Assembly (NCBI RefSeq): GCF_020037015.1
Contig: NZ_JAIQDE010000019.1
Span: 62,001 to 126,000, forward strand
Length of the DNA: 64,000 bases
Direction: 5' to 3'
Source of the DNA: Corallococcus sp. AS-1-6
Lineage (GTDB): Bacteria > Myxococcota > Myxococcia > Myxococcales > Myxococcaceae
Below, in pieces: positions 10,778-19,858 of the stretch. The position numbers and the translations under genes are program-made. Positions within the stretch are counted from its first letter, which is position 1, and each line of letters opens with the position of its first letter. The notes below the pieces were generated by a model that saw nothing but the letters and a program-made list of their open reading frames with translations, was not told the origin of the DNA and did not search any database.

Positions 10778-11347
10778 CTACTCACGGGGCGGCGCGTGGG
10801 GCGGCACTTCGTAGAGGTAGACAGGCGTGCGGTACAGGTCCTGGAGCCTCACGAAGTGCACCGGCTTCCAACCCCGGAGCCCGAAGGTGTGGCTCAGGAT
10901 GCGGGCCCCTGGCGGCAGCTCGGCCGCGAAGCGGGGCGCCAGGCGCGTCATGATGCCCGGGGACAGGTAGCAGACGACGCAGGTTGCGTCCTGGAAGGAC
11001 GCGGCGAAGAAGTCCCCGCGGACGAGCGTGAGGTTCGCGCGGGGGGAGAGCCGCTGGCGCAGCCGGCTGAAGAGCCAGGGCAGCCAGGACAGCTCGTACG
11101 CGACGACGCGCGCCTGGGGGCAGTGGTCCGCCAGGCTGAAGGCCACGTCGCCCCAGCCCGAGCCCAGGTCCAGCACCGTGCCCCGGGTGTCCCCCGGGAG
11201 CATGGCCAGGAGCGCCCGCCGCACCCGGGGCGAGCTGGGCATGGGCGGCGCGCCGGTGCGCAGCGTGGAGACGACGATGGACAGCACCCCCACGAGGGGC
11301 ACCGCCCAGAGGAGCAGGAGCAGGAGGAGGGAGCCGGTCGCGCTCAC
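10778..11347 (-). CDS. Membrane-anchored class I SAM-dependent methyltransferase
   Basis: About 189 residues. One N-terminal TM helix (SLLLLLLLWAVPLVGVLSIV) precedes a Rossmann methyltransferase fold: motif I VLDLGSGWGDVAFSLADHC, acidic motif II VVAYELS, and LVRGDFF then CVVCYLSPGIM as later motifs. The substrate is unknown; the single helix would place the active site on the cytoplasmic face of the membrane. The GTG at 11347 just precedes the hydrophobic segment; codons further upstream look non-coding, and the ribosome binding site is weak. Confidence 0.7.
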   Translation of the reverse strand: MSATGSLLLLLLLWAVPLVGVLSIVVSTLRTGAPPMPSSPRVRRALLAMLPGDTRGTVLDLGSGWGDVAFSLADHCPQARVVAYELSWLPWLFSRLRQRLSPRANLTLVRGDFFAASFQDATCVVCYLSPGIMTRLAPRFAAELPPGARILSHTFGLRGWKPVHFVRLQDLYRTPVYLYEVPPHAPPRE

Positions 11348-11391
11348 GGTCAGGCGCGCATCATCGCGCGGGAGCGCCCGCTCGTGGGGCC

Positions 11392-11565
11392 CTACTTGCG
11401 AGGGGGGTGGCTGGCCTCCGCGCGGACCACCCGGGGCGCGCTCGACTCCGGCGGAGGGCTGACGCGGGCGGGGGCGGGCGCCTCGGGCTCGATGAGCGCC
11501 CGGCCGAACACGAGGCACATCGCGGCCCCTACGCAGAGTGCCAGCACGTGGAAGTAGTACGCCAT
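11392..11565 (-). CDS. Small single-pass membrane protein
   Basis: A 57-residue frame: one hydrophobic helix (YYFHVLALCVGAAMCLVFG) followed by a Pro/Ala-rich, mildly basic tail ending SHPPRK. It sits 44 bp upstream of the membrane methyltransferase in the same orientation and could be co-transcribed. No ribosome binding site is obvious, so it could also be spurious. Confidence 0.45.
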   Translation of the reverse strand: MAYYFHVLALCVGAAMCLVFGRALIEPEAPAPARVSPPPESSAPRVVRAEASHPPRK

Positions 11566-11749
11566 GGGACGTGAGTCCAAGCACGGACCATACCACCGGC
11601 GACCCTCCTCGGGAGGTGGGGGCGGGCGCGCCCCGGTTGTGTCCTTCCCGGCTACAAGCCCCGTCGACCGGTGGCCCTCCAGGCAACAGCCCCCTCACCC
11701 GGCGTCAAGCCTCCGCGGGGCACGGCCTTCACCCGGCGCCCGGGCGGCC

Positions 11750-13033
11750 TCAGACGGAGGGCGCGGACTCGGTGGCGTCCTGTTCCGGGCGGGGCGGGCG
11801 GTGGGCGGCGGACTCCAGCCGGTCCACGTCGCGCAGCTCCGGGAAGAGCCAGGCCCAGAGGCCCACGACGACGAGCGTGCCCACGGCGCCAATCACCACC
11901 GCGTGCACGGCGCCCAGGGCCTCGGCGAGCGAGCCCGCGCGGAACTCGCCCAGCTCGTTGGAGGCGCCGATGCACATCATGTTCACCGCGCCCACGCGGC
12001 CGCGCATGTCGTCCGGCGTGGAGACCAGCTCCAGCGTGTGGCGCACCACCACGCTCACCATGTCCGCCGCTCCGCCAATGGCCAGCGCCGCGAGCGACAG
12101 GGGCAGGGACGTGCTCAGGCCGAACACCAGCGTGGCCGCGCCGAACACCGCCACCGCGCCGAACATCTTCCACCCGGCGTGGCCGCCCAGCGGACGGAAC
12201 GCGAGCAGCACCGCCACCACCGCCGCGCCCGCGGCCGGAGCGCTGCGCAGGAGCCCCAGTCCCCACGGGCCGGTGTGCAGCACGTCGCGCGCGTAGATGG
12301 GCAACAGCGCCACCGCGCCGCCCAGCAGCACCGCGAACAGGTCCAGGGTGAGGCTGCCCAAGAGCAGCCGCTTCTGGCGCACGAAGCGCAGCCCCGCGAC
12401 GAGCGTCGTCAAGGAGATGGGCTCGCGCGACGCGCTGCCGGTGCGCACCTGGAGCGAGAGGATCCACACCACCGTGAGCGCGCACAGCGACGCGGACGTG
12501 ATGTAGACGCCCTTGCCGCCCAGCCACCCATAGAGCAGGCCGCCCACGGCGGGGCCGGCGATGGTGGCCACCTGCCACGTGGTGGAGTTCACCGCCACCG
12601 CGCGCGTCAGCTCCTCCGGCGGCACCAGGTAGGGCGTGAGCGCGGAGCCCGCGGGCGCGTAGAAGGCCCTCGCGGTGCCGAACAGCACCAGCACCCCGTA
12701 GACGAAGCGCACGTCCTCGATGTGGCCCAGCGTGAAGGACAGCAGCAGCAGGCTGCACACCAGCATCACGCCCTGGCACAGGGCCAGGATGCGCCGGCGG
12801 TCGTAGCGGTCCGCCACCTGCCCGCCCAAAAGGCTGAAGGCGAGGAAGGGGACGAACTGGGCCAGGCCCGTGTAGCCCAGCGCGAGCGCGCTCCCGGTGA
12901 GCTCGTACACCTGCCAGCCGATGGCCACCGACTCGATCTGCGCCGCGAGCACCGCGCACAGGCGGGCCACCTGGTACAGCCGGAAGTCGCGGTGACGGAA
13001 GACGGACGTGGCGAGGACGGAGGGGGTGGCCAT
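11750..13033 (-). CDS. MFS transporter, EntS/DHA3-like
   Basis: Major facilitator exporter of ~427 residues with 12 predicted TM helices. The N-terminus FRHRDFRLYQVARLCAVLAAQ is characteristic of the EntS/enterobactin exporter-like branch. The loop 2-3 signature is seen as LLGGQVADRYDRRRILA. Later helices include AVAVNSTTWQVATIAGPAVGG. The ATG at 13033 begins at the family N-terminus; the upstream extension is unlikely. Substrate unknown, and no siderophore genes adjoin it. Confidence 0.85.
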   Translation of the reverse strand: MATPSVLATSVFRHRDFRLYQVARLCAVLAAQIESVAIGWQVYELTGSALALGYTGLAQFVPFLAFSLLGGQVADRYDRRRILALCQGVMLVCSLLLLSFTLGHIEDVRFVYGVLVLFGTARAFYAPAGSALTPYLVPPEELTRAVAVNSTTWQVATIAGPAVGGLLYGWLGGKGVYITSASLCALTVVWILSLQVRTGSASREPISLTTLVAGLRFVRQKRLLLGSLTLDLFAVLLGGAVALLPIYARDVLHTGPWGLGLLRSAPAAGAAVVAVLLAFRPLGGHAGWKMFGAVAVFGAATLVFGLSTSLPLSLAALAIGGAADMVSVVVRHTLELVSTPDDMRGRVGAVNMMCIGASNELGEFRAGSLAEALGAVHAVVIGAVGTLVVVGLWAWLFPELRDVDRLESAAHRPPRPEQDATESAPSV

Positions 13034-13105
13034 GGAGGTGGCTGCGCTGTAACGCAGCCCGTCCCCCTCCGCTAGCGGCAAGGGGCGCCCGGGCCCCGGC
13101 GCGGC

Positions 13106-14212
13106 TTATGAGGTCGCGCGCATCCGGTTCAGCCGGTCGTAGTGGCGGTAGCCCAGCTTGTCGAGCGCGGCGGGCGGCGCCAGGCCGATGTCCACCAGCG
13201 TCTTGATGTCGTACGTGCCCGCGAGCACCGGCGGCGCGTAGTTGGCCACCGCCTCCGGCGTGCGGAAGCCGGGCAGCGGGAAGAGCACCTGGCTGGTGTG
13301 CACGTGCATGAAGTGCGCGGCGGACTGGCGCTGCCACCCCGGCACGCCCGGCGCGGTGATGACGTGCGGCGTGGCCAGGAACGTGCCGCCGGTGAGGATC
13401 TCCAACTGCTGGCCCACCTGCGCCACGATGCAGCCCGCGGGCGCGGTGCCGCGCACCATGTGGCCGTTGGGCGCGTCCGGCGCCGCGCGCGTGCGCAGGT
13501 ACAGGCCGCTCTGGTCATCCGGCTTCGCCGCGGGGCGGCCCGCCGGGTCCAGGAACCGGCCTCCGGGCAGCAGCGTCAGCAGGTTGAAGTCGGTGTGCTC
13601 CTCGCCCCAGAGGATGCCGGTGTTCACCTGGGTGGGGCCCAGCGGCAGGTACTGGAGCGCGCGCGTGACGTGGGGCGCCCGCTCGCACGCGGCGGTGAAG
13701 GTGGCCTCAGGCAGGTTCAGCGCCAGGGCGGCGCCGCGCAAGAGCTTGAGGCCGGCCTCGTGCAGCGCGGTGCCCAGGGTGAGCAGGCCCTCCTGGAAGA
13801 AGGGCGGCGCGTCGTCCGGCCAGATGTTCTCCGGGTACAGCTCCGGGAACTCCATGGCGGACTGCGGGTCCGTGGGCGTGGGCGCCGCGAAGTAGCACTC
13901 CTTGAAGTCCGGCTGCCCGTTGCTGGCGACGGCGACCTCCGTGTTGGGAGGCGTCCAGCCGCGCTGGTACCAGAGGTCCGCGCGGCCCAGGGGGCGCTTC
14001 TGCGCGTCCGGGCGGGCCACGAAGGCGGAGAACGCGTCGTAGAAGCGCTCCAGCGCCGGCGCGTCCACGCCGTGGTTCTTCACGAACACGAGGCCGAAGA
14101 CGCCGAAGGCCTCGCGCAGGGCCGCCGCCGCGCGCTCCAGGCGCGCCGGTTCACCCGACGCCAGGTCCAAGAGGTCGACCGTCGGGATGTTCATCGTGGG
14201 GGTGTCCGCCAT
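13106..14212 (-). CDS. Isopenicillin N synthase-like 2OG-Fe(II) dioxygenase
   Basis: Non-haem iron oxygenase of ~368 residues. The N-terminal DIOX_N-type domain contains FGVFGLVFVKNHGVD, typical of the family. The C-terminal double-stranded beta-helix has the iron ligands HTD (EEHTDFNLLTLLPGG) and a distal His in TPHVI, with the co-substrate Arg/Ser in RQSAAHF. The substrate cannot be read from sequence. Transcribed toward the MFS gene with a 72-bp gap; a functional link is possible but unproven. The alternative ATG at 14194 (MNIPTVDL) matches the family start. Confidence 0.85.
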   Translation of the reverse strand: MADTPTMNIPTVDLLDLASGEPARLERAAAALREAFGVFGLVFVKNHGVDAPALERFYDAFSAFVARPDAQKRPLGRADLWYQRGWTPPNTEVAVASNGQPDFKECYFAAPTPTDPQSAMEFPELYPENIWPDDAPPFFQEGLLTLGTALHEAGLKLLRGAALALNLPEATFTAACERAPHVTRALQYLPLGPTQVNTGILWGEEHTDFNLLTLLPGGRFLDPAGRPAAKPDDQSGLYLRTRAAPDAPNGHMVRGTAPAGCIVAQVGQQLEILTGGTFLATPHVITAPGVPGWQRQSAAHFMHVHTSQVLFPLPGFRTPEAVANYAPPVLAGTYDIKTLVDIGLAPPAALDKLGYRHYDRLNRMRATS

Positions 14213-14326
14213 GGTGGGCCCAGGTGTATCGCGCCCGGGCCCGGCTGAGGAGGGGGAGCGTGCCCGCAGGCCCCTCCCGCTTCCGGGGAAATCCTGGAAG
14301 CGCCCCCTACCGCCTCACGGCACCCA

Positions 14327-14944
14327 TCAGCGCGCGGCGACGGTGACGTCCACCGGGGCGCACGTCACGGGGGTGGACTGGTAGGCGCCGCCCGGCCGGG
14401 GGACGTCCTCCTTGCGCGTGGCCACGTCCATCAGCGCGTCGCGGAAGGTGATGCGGTAGGTGCCCGGCTTCTTGAAGTCCCAGGCCTGCGTCACCTCCAC
14501 GGTGTTCTCCGCCGTCGCCCCGGGGGCGATGGCCGTGTAGCTGTCCGCGTTCGGGGCGGCGCGCTTCACCATGGGGCCCTGGTACGGGACCTCCTCGCCG
14601 TCGCGGGTCACCTCGAACACGGTGCCCAGGATGCCCTCCAGCGGCGTCTGCCACTTGAGCACCCAGACGGGGGACTCCGAGCGGTTGGTGAGCTTGAAGA
14701 GGACCTCGATGGGCTCGCCCGGCTTCGCCTTCGGGGGGACGCCGAGGGCGCACTCCAGCTTCGGGGTCGTCACGGCGGTGGGCTCCTTCGCGGGCTCGGC
14801 GGCGGGGGGCGGCGCGGGCGGCGGCGTCGCGGCGACGGGGGCCTGCTGTGGCGCGGGCGCTTCCGCGGGCTTCGGCGTACAGGCGGTGACACCGGCGGCG
14901 CTCAGCACCGCGAGCCATGCGAGGTTTCTTCGTCCCAGCCCCAT
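14327..14944 (-). CDS. Lipoprotein resembling a free-standing M35 protease prodomain
   Basis: About 205 residues with a lipoprotein signal ending GVTACTPKP and a Pro/Ala linker. The single folded domain contains FKLTNRSESPVWVLKWQTPL, VPYQGPMVKR, YTAIAPGATAENTVEV and GTYRITFRDA. These align in order with residues ~60-155 of the M35 peptidase encoded just upstream (LTNTSSAPVSLYKWDAP, VEYTGAHFKR, LITLAPGQSISG, GTYTIRYE), but no HExxH domain follows. I infer a paralogue of the peptidase N-terminal domain, perhaps an inhibitor or chaperone. The ATG at 14944 begins at the signal peptide. Confidence 0.75.
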   Translation of the reverse strand: MGLGRRNLAWLAVLSAAGVTACTPKPAEAPAPQQAPVAATPPPAPPPAAEPAKEPTAVTTPKLECALGVPPKAKPGEPIEVLFKLTNRSESPVWVLKWQTPLEGILGTVFEVTRDGEEVPYQGPMVKRAAPNADSYTAIAPGATAENTVEVTQAWDFKKPGTYRITFRDALMDVATRKEDVPRPGGAYQSTPVTCAPVDVTVAAR

Positions 14945-15037
14945 GACGTGACGCTCCTTGTGTCGGGTACGGCGAAAAGAAAAAAGGGGCGCGAGCCCAT
15001 GCGGCCCGCGCCCCGAAGTCAACGGACCCGCGTCACC

Positions 15038-16123
15038 TTACGGCAGCGAGGGGTTGTTCTCCGCGAAGTATTCGTGGCTGTCCGCGTTGTCGCGCGCGCG
15101 CGTCGGGTTGGACTTGGCCAGGTTCTTCGCGGCCGTCTGGCCGTAGGCCCAGTCGTCCGTGCCGGCCACGACGGTGAAGTGGCTCATCTCGTGGACCAGC
15201 GTGCCGGCCTTGGAGTCCGTGCCCGTGGTGGGCGCGCTCCAGAAGGCGCCGCACACGTAGATCTTGTACGGCGAGGACGGGTACACGTACGCGTACGTCC
15301 CGCTCTCGTTGCAACTGCAGTCCACGACGACGGCGGCGGACGCGAACGCGTTCTTGATGCTGCTGAAGTGCGTCTTGATGGTGTTCCAGTTGGTGGTCGA
15401 GTACGTGCCGAACCAGGTGGTGAAGCGGCTGGTCGCGGACGGCGTCCCGCTCAGGTAGCTGTACGCGTTGTTGGAGTAGGTCTGCGCGCCGCTGAACGCG
15501 GACGCGATGGCGCTCTGCTCGGTGCTGGTGCACGCGCCGGAGTACGACAGGCCCTGCGCCGTCACCTGGCGCATCGCCTCGGCCTCCTCGCGGCTGTTGC
15601 GGCGGCCCTCGATGAAGAGGCTGACCGAGTTGGACGACAGCGCCGCCACTCCCTCGCGCGCCTCCAGCTCGTAGCGGATGGTGTACGTGCCGGAGACGGA
15701 CAGGTCATACGCGTCCGACACGGCGACCGGGCCGGAGATGCTCTGGCCGGGGGCCAGGGTGATGAGGTCCTCGGCGCGGCCCTGCACGCGCTTGAAGTGC
15801 GCGCCGGTGTACTCCACCGGCTGGCCGTCGCGGGACACCGACAGGCGGCCCTCGTTGAGGCCCTCGCCCGGCGCGTCCCACTTGTAGAGGCTCACCGGCG
15901 CGGAGGAGGTGTTCGTCAGCGTCACCTCCACCGTCACGCGCTCGCTGGCGGCCATGGAGGCCTTGCCCACGGAGACCCGCGCCGTCAGGGCGCCCTGGGC
16001 CTGCTCCGTGGCCTCGGTCGGGGTGGGCTCACCCTCCGCCGGAGGAGCGCCGCAACCGCTCAGCAGGGAGACGCCGACCACCGTGCCCATCAGCCACTTG
16101 AAACCGCGAAGGCTCTTGCTCAC
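15038..16123 (-). CDS. M35 (deuterolysin/aspzincin) metalloendopeptidase, lipoprotein
   Basis: Zinc protease of 361 residues. Lipoprotein signal with Cys24 (SLLSGC), N-terminal beta prodomain (~45-170), then the catalytic domain. Zinc motif HEMSH at 311-315 and the aspzincin motif GTDDWAYG at 321-328, whose Asp supplies the third ligand. The layout matches peptidyl-Lys metalloendopeptidases; Lys specificity is only suggested. Conserved cysteines lie near CTST and CSC. The GTG at 16123 has AAAGGAAG just upstream. Probably acts at the cell surface or outside the cell. The next gene downstream encodes a lone copy of its prodomain. Confidence 0.92.
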   Translation of the reverse strand: MSKSLRGFKWLMGTVVGVSLLSGCGAPPAEGEPTPTEATEQAQGALTARVSVGKASMAASERVTVEVTLTNTSSAPVSLYKWDAPGEGLNEGRLSVSRDGQPVEYTGAHFKRVQGRAEDLITLAPGQSISGPVAVSDAYDLSVSGTYTIRYELEAREGVAALSSNSVSLFIEGRRNSREEAEAMRQVTAQGLSYSGACTSTEQSAIASAFSGAQTYSNNAYSYLSGTPSATSRFTTWFGTYSTTNWNTIKTHFSSIKNAFASAAVVVDCSCNESGTYAYVYPSSPYKIYVCGAFWSAPTTGTDSKAGTLVHEMSHFTVVAGTDDWAYGQTAAKNLAKSNPTRARDNADSHEYFAENNPSLP

Positions 16124-16362
16124 GAGGAACTTCCTTTCGGAAACGACGCGACGGAAAAACGCCCAGGGGGGAATGCCCGGGTCCGCATGCTTATAGGGGA
16201 AACCGGGCCCGCTGATGATGGCACGAAATACTGTGAAATAAATGCCTGCCGGTTATCCCGGTTCACGCCGCGTCGCGGCCAACCGTGTCCTGGAGCGTTA
16301 GTCTTCACGCGGCAGGGATGGCCTGTGGCACCAACCCGGACCCGGGGAAGGGGTGGCGGACG

Positions 16363-17058
16363 ATGCGCGCGGTGGTGTTCGAGCACGAGGAGCACGAGGG
16401 GCCGGGCCTCTTGGGGCCGGCGCTGGAGGCGGCGGGCTTCACGCTGGTGCGGCGCTTCCGGACGGTGAAGCGCGAGGACGTGGACGCGCCGCTGGTGGTG
16501 GTGATGGGCGGGCCCATGGGCGTGTACGAGGCGGACGCCCATCCGTTCCTGAACGAGGAGCTGGCCTTGCTGGGAGAGCGGCTGGCGAATGACCGCGCGT
16601 GCGTGGGCGTGTGCCTGGGTGCGCAGCTCCTGGCCGCGGCGGCGGGGGCGACGGTGTCGCCGGGGAAGAACGGCTTCGAGGTGGGCGTGGGGCCGGTGCG
16701 CTGGACGCAGGACGCGCTGAAGGACCCGGTGGTGGCGGGCGTGAAGCCGCGCACCGCGGTGGCGCACTGGCACGGGGACACGTACACGCCGGTGCCCGGC
16801 GCGACGCTGCTCGCGTCCACGGACCGGTACACGCAGCAGGCCTTCCGCCTGGGGCGCTCCTACGGCTTCCAGTTCCACCTGGAGCTGACGGCGCGGGAGC
16901 TGGGGCGCTGGCTGGAGCTGGGCGCGGAGGACCTGGCGGCGCGGGGCAAGGACCTGGAGGCCTTGAAGGCGCAACTGCCCAAGCTGAAGGCGGCGGAGGC
17001 GGAGAACACGGAGCTGCTCCACCGGCTCGCGCATCAACTGGCGAAGGGCCTACGCTGA
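16363..17058 (+). CDS. Class I glutamine amidotransferase-like protein
   Basis: About 231 residues, similar to stand-alone GMP synthase-type GATase domains. The catalytic triad is visible: Cys84 in VCLGAQLLAAAAG, His in YGFQFHLE and the adjacent Glu. MGGPMGVYEAD matches the oxyanion-hole strand. These free-standing proteins release ammonia from glutamine or hydrolyse gamma-glutamyl bonds; the acceptor here is unknown. The ATG at 16363 was chosen over 16285 because the fold begins there (RAVVFEHEEHEGPG). It is followed after 33 bp by an AAA ATPase gene. Confidence 0.85.
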   Translation: MRAVVFEHEEHEGPGLLGPALEAAGFTLVRRFRTVKREDVDAPLVVVMGGPMGVYEADAHPFLNEELALLGERLANDRACVGVCLGAQLLAAAAGATVSPGKNGFEVGVGPVRWTQDALKDPVVAGVKPRTAVAHWHGDTYTPVPGATLLASTDRYTQQAFRLGRSYGFQFHLELTARELGRWLELGAEDLAARGKDLEALKAQLPKLKAAEAENTELLHRLAHQLAKGLR

Positions 17059-17091
17059 CGGCCGTCCAAGGCAAGGGGAGGGCCGGACGCC

Positions 17092-18378
17092 ATGAAGCTG
17101 ACCCGCCTGCACGTCCACCACTACCGAGGGCTCGCGCCGGACACGGTGCTGACGTTCGGCCCTGCCCTGAACGTGGTGGTGGGCGCGACGGGCAGCGGGC
17201 GCACGACGCTGCTGGAGCTGGTGTCCGCGGTGCTGTGCTCGGACTTCTCCGGGCTCCTGCGGGAGCCTTTCGCGCTGGACTACGCGCTGCGCTTCGACGC
17301 GCTCACGGTGGATGTGGCCGTGCGCAACGAGTCTCCCGCGGCCCTGCCCGCCACCGCCGGGGAGGGCGGCCCTGGCGCCGCGTTGGCGCTGCCGCCGGCG
17401 GCGCTGGCGCATGGGCTGATGCCGTCCATCGTGGCGACGGTGCGGTGGGACGCGGCGGAGGACGCGCGGCTCGTCATGCGCGCCAGCGCCACGGGCTTCG
17501 CGTGTGAGGTCGCGGGCGCGGCCGGCTTCTCCAAGCGCATGCACTGGTCGGTGCTGGACCGGTCCGTGTGGACGCTGCTCTTCATGGCCGCGCAGTACCT
17601 GGAGCGCGGCGTGAAGGACCGGCTGAAGGACCTGCTCCGGGAGACGTTCCTGCTGGCGCCGCCGCGCTTCGACGAGGCGCTGGGCATGTTCGAGCGCATC
17701 GGCGCCATCCGCTACGCGATGGAGCAGCGCGGTGAGGAGCTGTTCCCGCTGGGGCTCATGGCGCTGCCCACGTGGATGCCGGGCTGGCTGCGCGAGCAGG
17801 TGGAGCGCGAGCCCGTGCCCCCGTCGCTGCTCCTGCGCCACGACGCGCTGCCCCAGGGCTTCCTCGCGCGCTTCGTGACGCTGGCGGGGTTCGCCTCCGG
17901 CACGCTCACGGTGGACGTGACGGAGACCACGCCGTTGTCCCAGGGCGGGCGGCTGGGCTTCAGCGGCTTCCGCTTCGCGTTCGTGCGTCCGGACGGCACG
18001 CCGGTGGCGCAGGAGCAACTGGGCCATGGACAGAAGCGGCTGCTGTCCTTCCTCTACTACCTGGACGTGCACGAGGCCTTCGTCATCGCGGACGAGCTGG
18101 CGGACGGCCTGCATCCGGACCTGGTGCGCGCGTGCGTGCGGGACATGGGGGCGCGGCAGGCGTTCGTCACCAGCCAGAACCCGCTGCTGCTGGAGCAACT
18201 GGAGTTCGCCCACGCGGAGCAACTGCGCGCGTCGTTGATCCGCTGCGAGGCGGGCCCTGGACGGGGCGGCTGGCGGTGGACGCAGCCCACGCCGGAGGAG
18301 GCCGCGCGGTGGTTCGACGTGTACCGCGCGGGCTCCGTGCCGCTGGGCGCGGTGCTGCGCGCCCAGGGCTTCGGGTGA
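17092..18378 (+). CDS. AAA-type ATPase, RecF/OLD-like
   Basis: A 428-residue single ABC/SMC-like ATPase. Walker A is GATGSGRTTLLELVSA near residue 30, the signature region is GHGQKRLLSFLYYLDV, and Walker B is AFVIADELADGLHP followed by a D-loop-like segment. The N-terminus KLTRLHVHHYRGL is the typical start of RecF/OLD proteins. No TOPRIM nuclease is attached, so the activity is unknown. GGGGAGGG lies upstream of the ATG. Converges with the following gene, with only 3 bp between stops. Confidence 0.8.
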   Translation: MKLTRLHVHHYRGLAPDTVLTFGPALNVVVGATGSGRTTLLELVSAVLCSDFSGLLREPFALDYALRFDALTVDVAVRNESPAALPATAGEGGPGAALALPPAALAHGLMPSIVATVRWDAAEDARLVMRASATGFACEVAGAAGFSKRMHWSVLDRSVWTLLFMAAQYLERGVKDRLKDLLRETFLLAPPRFDEALGMFERIGAIRYAMEQRGEELFPLGLMALPTWMPGWLREQVEREPVPPSLLLRHDALPQGFLARFVTLAGFASGTLTVDVTETTPLSQGGRLGFSGFRFAFVRPDGTPVAQEQLGHGQKRLLSFLYYLDVHEAFVIADELADGLHPDLVRACVRDMGARQAFVTSQNPLLLEQLEFAHAEQLRASLIRCEAGPGRGGWRWTQPTPEEAARWFDVYRAGSVPLGAVLRAQGFG

Positions 18379-18381
18379 TGC

Positions 18382-19737
18382 TCAGGGCGCCGTGGACCCC
18401 TTGAAGAGGAAGTCGTCGGTGAGGCCGCGCGAGACCAGGCTCCTTCCGCCAAGGTGGAGGGTGCCGGAGAAGTAGCTGATCCCCACGAACGCGCCCTGCT
18501 TGTTCACCGCCACGTCCGTGAAGTACGGGCGCCCGGTCGAGCTGTACGTGTGCCGCCACTGCGGGTGCCCCTCGATGCGCTCCAGCCTCGCGGTGAAGAG
18601 CGTGTAGCCGGAGGCGGAGTCCGGCTCGATGGATGCTCCGCCCACGACGACGGCGTCGTCCTCCGCCACGGCGACCGCGCTGACGGCCTGCGGGTAGGCG
18701 CGCGCCCAGCGCTCCTCGCCGGCCCGGGTCCACGCGGCGAGGAAGCCCGCGCCCGGGACCGGGGGCGTGATGGTCCGGCCGCGGAACGTGAAGGCGCTGC
18801 TGAACTGGCCGCCCACCACCACGCGGTTGCCGTGCACGGCGATGCTGGCGGCTCCGCCCGACGCGCCCACCAGCGACCGGGCCCACGCCACCGTGCCCGA
18901 GGGGGCCACCTTCCAGACCTGCGGGTCGGGGTACAGGATGCCCGCGACGTAGAAGGCGTCCGCCTCATCCACCGCGACGCTGGCGCCGACGCTCAGGATG
19001 AGCTGCTCGCGGAAGGTCCACTGCGCCGCGCCGGTGGCGTTGAACTTCGTGAGGAAGGCGGTCTCGACGTCCGTCACCTGCGAGGAGTTGGGCCCCAGGC
19101 CGAAGTCCACCGTGCGGAAGGCGGTGCCCGACATGGCGATGCCGTCCTGCGAGTCGGTGACCAGGTCCCGAGGGGAGATGTTGCCCGTGAAGTGCCGGGC
19201 CCACTGGAACTGCCCCGTCTTGCTCAGCTTCAGCAGGAAGGCCCCCGGCGGCTGGAGCCCCGCGCCCAGGTCGATGGCCTCGTTCGACGTCCCCGCGACG
19301 AGGACGTGGCGCTCCCGGTCCACCGTGAGCGCCACCGCGTTGACGAAGTTCTGTCCGCCAGGGGGCAGCACGCCCTCGTAGGCGCGGGTCCACAGGAGCG
19401 CGCCGGCCGTCGTGTACTTCGCCACCGCGAAGCCAAAGCTGTCGGGGTTCCCGGAGCCGACGGGGCCCGCGCCCAGGTCCACGCTGCCCTGGTAGAGGAA
19501 CAGCGCGAGGATGTTGCCGTCGCGGTCGAAGGCCACCGCGTGGGCCTCGTCGAGCCGGCTGGAGCCCAGGTGCTTCACCCAGGCGAAGTCGTTCCACGAG
19601 GCGCTGGCCTCCTGGCGCTGCGTCATCGGCCGCGGGGGTGGCCCGGCCGTCTCCGGAGGAGCGCACCGCGCGAGCGCCAGCACCGCCACGACGCCCCAGA
19701 GCAGGCGCCCGCCTCGAATCATCCGCATCGAACCCAT
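18382..19737 (-). CDS. Lipoprotein with SBBP-type beta-propeller repeats
   Basis: About 451 residues. Lipoprotein signal ending ALARCAPPE, then repeating ~50-residue blades with the pattern GSVDLGAGP...FAVAKYTTAGALLWTR, DLGAGLQPPGAFLLKLSKTG and DFGLGPNSSQVTDVETAFLT. These are the SBBP-like repeats common in myxobacterial surface proteins. Probably outer-membrane anchored; ligand unknown. The start at 19737 (MGSMRMIRGG) places the signal peptide at the N-terminus. Confidence 0.75.
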   Translation of the reverse strand: MGSMRMIRGGRLLWGVVAVLALARCAPPETAGPPPRPMTQRQEASASWNDFAWVKHLGSSRLDEAHAVAFDRDGNILALFLYQGSVDLGAGPVGSGNPDSFGFAVAKYTTAGALLWTRAYEGVLPPGGQNFVNAVALTVDRERHVLVAGTSNEAIDLGAGLQPPGAFLLKLSKTGQFQWARHFTGNISPRDLVTDSQDGIAMSGTAFRTVDFGLGPNSSQVTDVETAFLTKFNATGAAQWTFREQLILSVGASVAVDEADAFYVAGILYPDPQVWKVAPSGTVAWARSLVGASGGAASIAVHGNRVVVGGQFSSAFTFRGRTITPPVPGAGFLAAWTRAGEERWARAYPQAVSAVAVAEDDAVVVGGASIEPDSASGYTLFTARLERIEGHPQWRHTYSSTGRPYFTDVAVNKQGAFVGISYFSGTLHLGGRSLVSRGLTDDFLFKGSTAP

Positions 19738-19858
19738 GCTCGCTCCCGCCGTCCGCAAGGGCAGACAGCCCGTGCGAGGTAGGAACGCTCCGGCCCCGGG
19801 GACACTGCACCCGGGGGCGGGCTGGGTTTGACGGCTGGACGATCCGGGCCGCCGTGTC

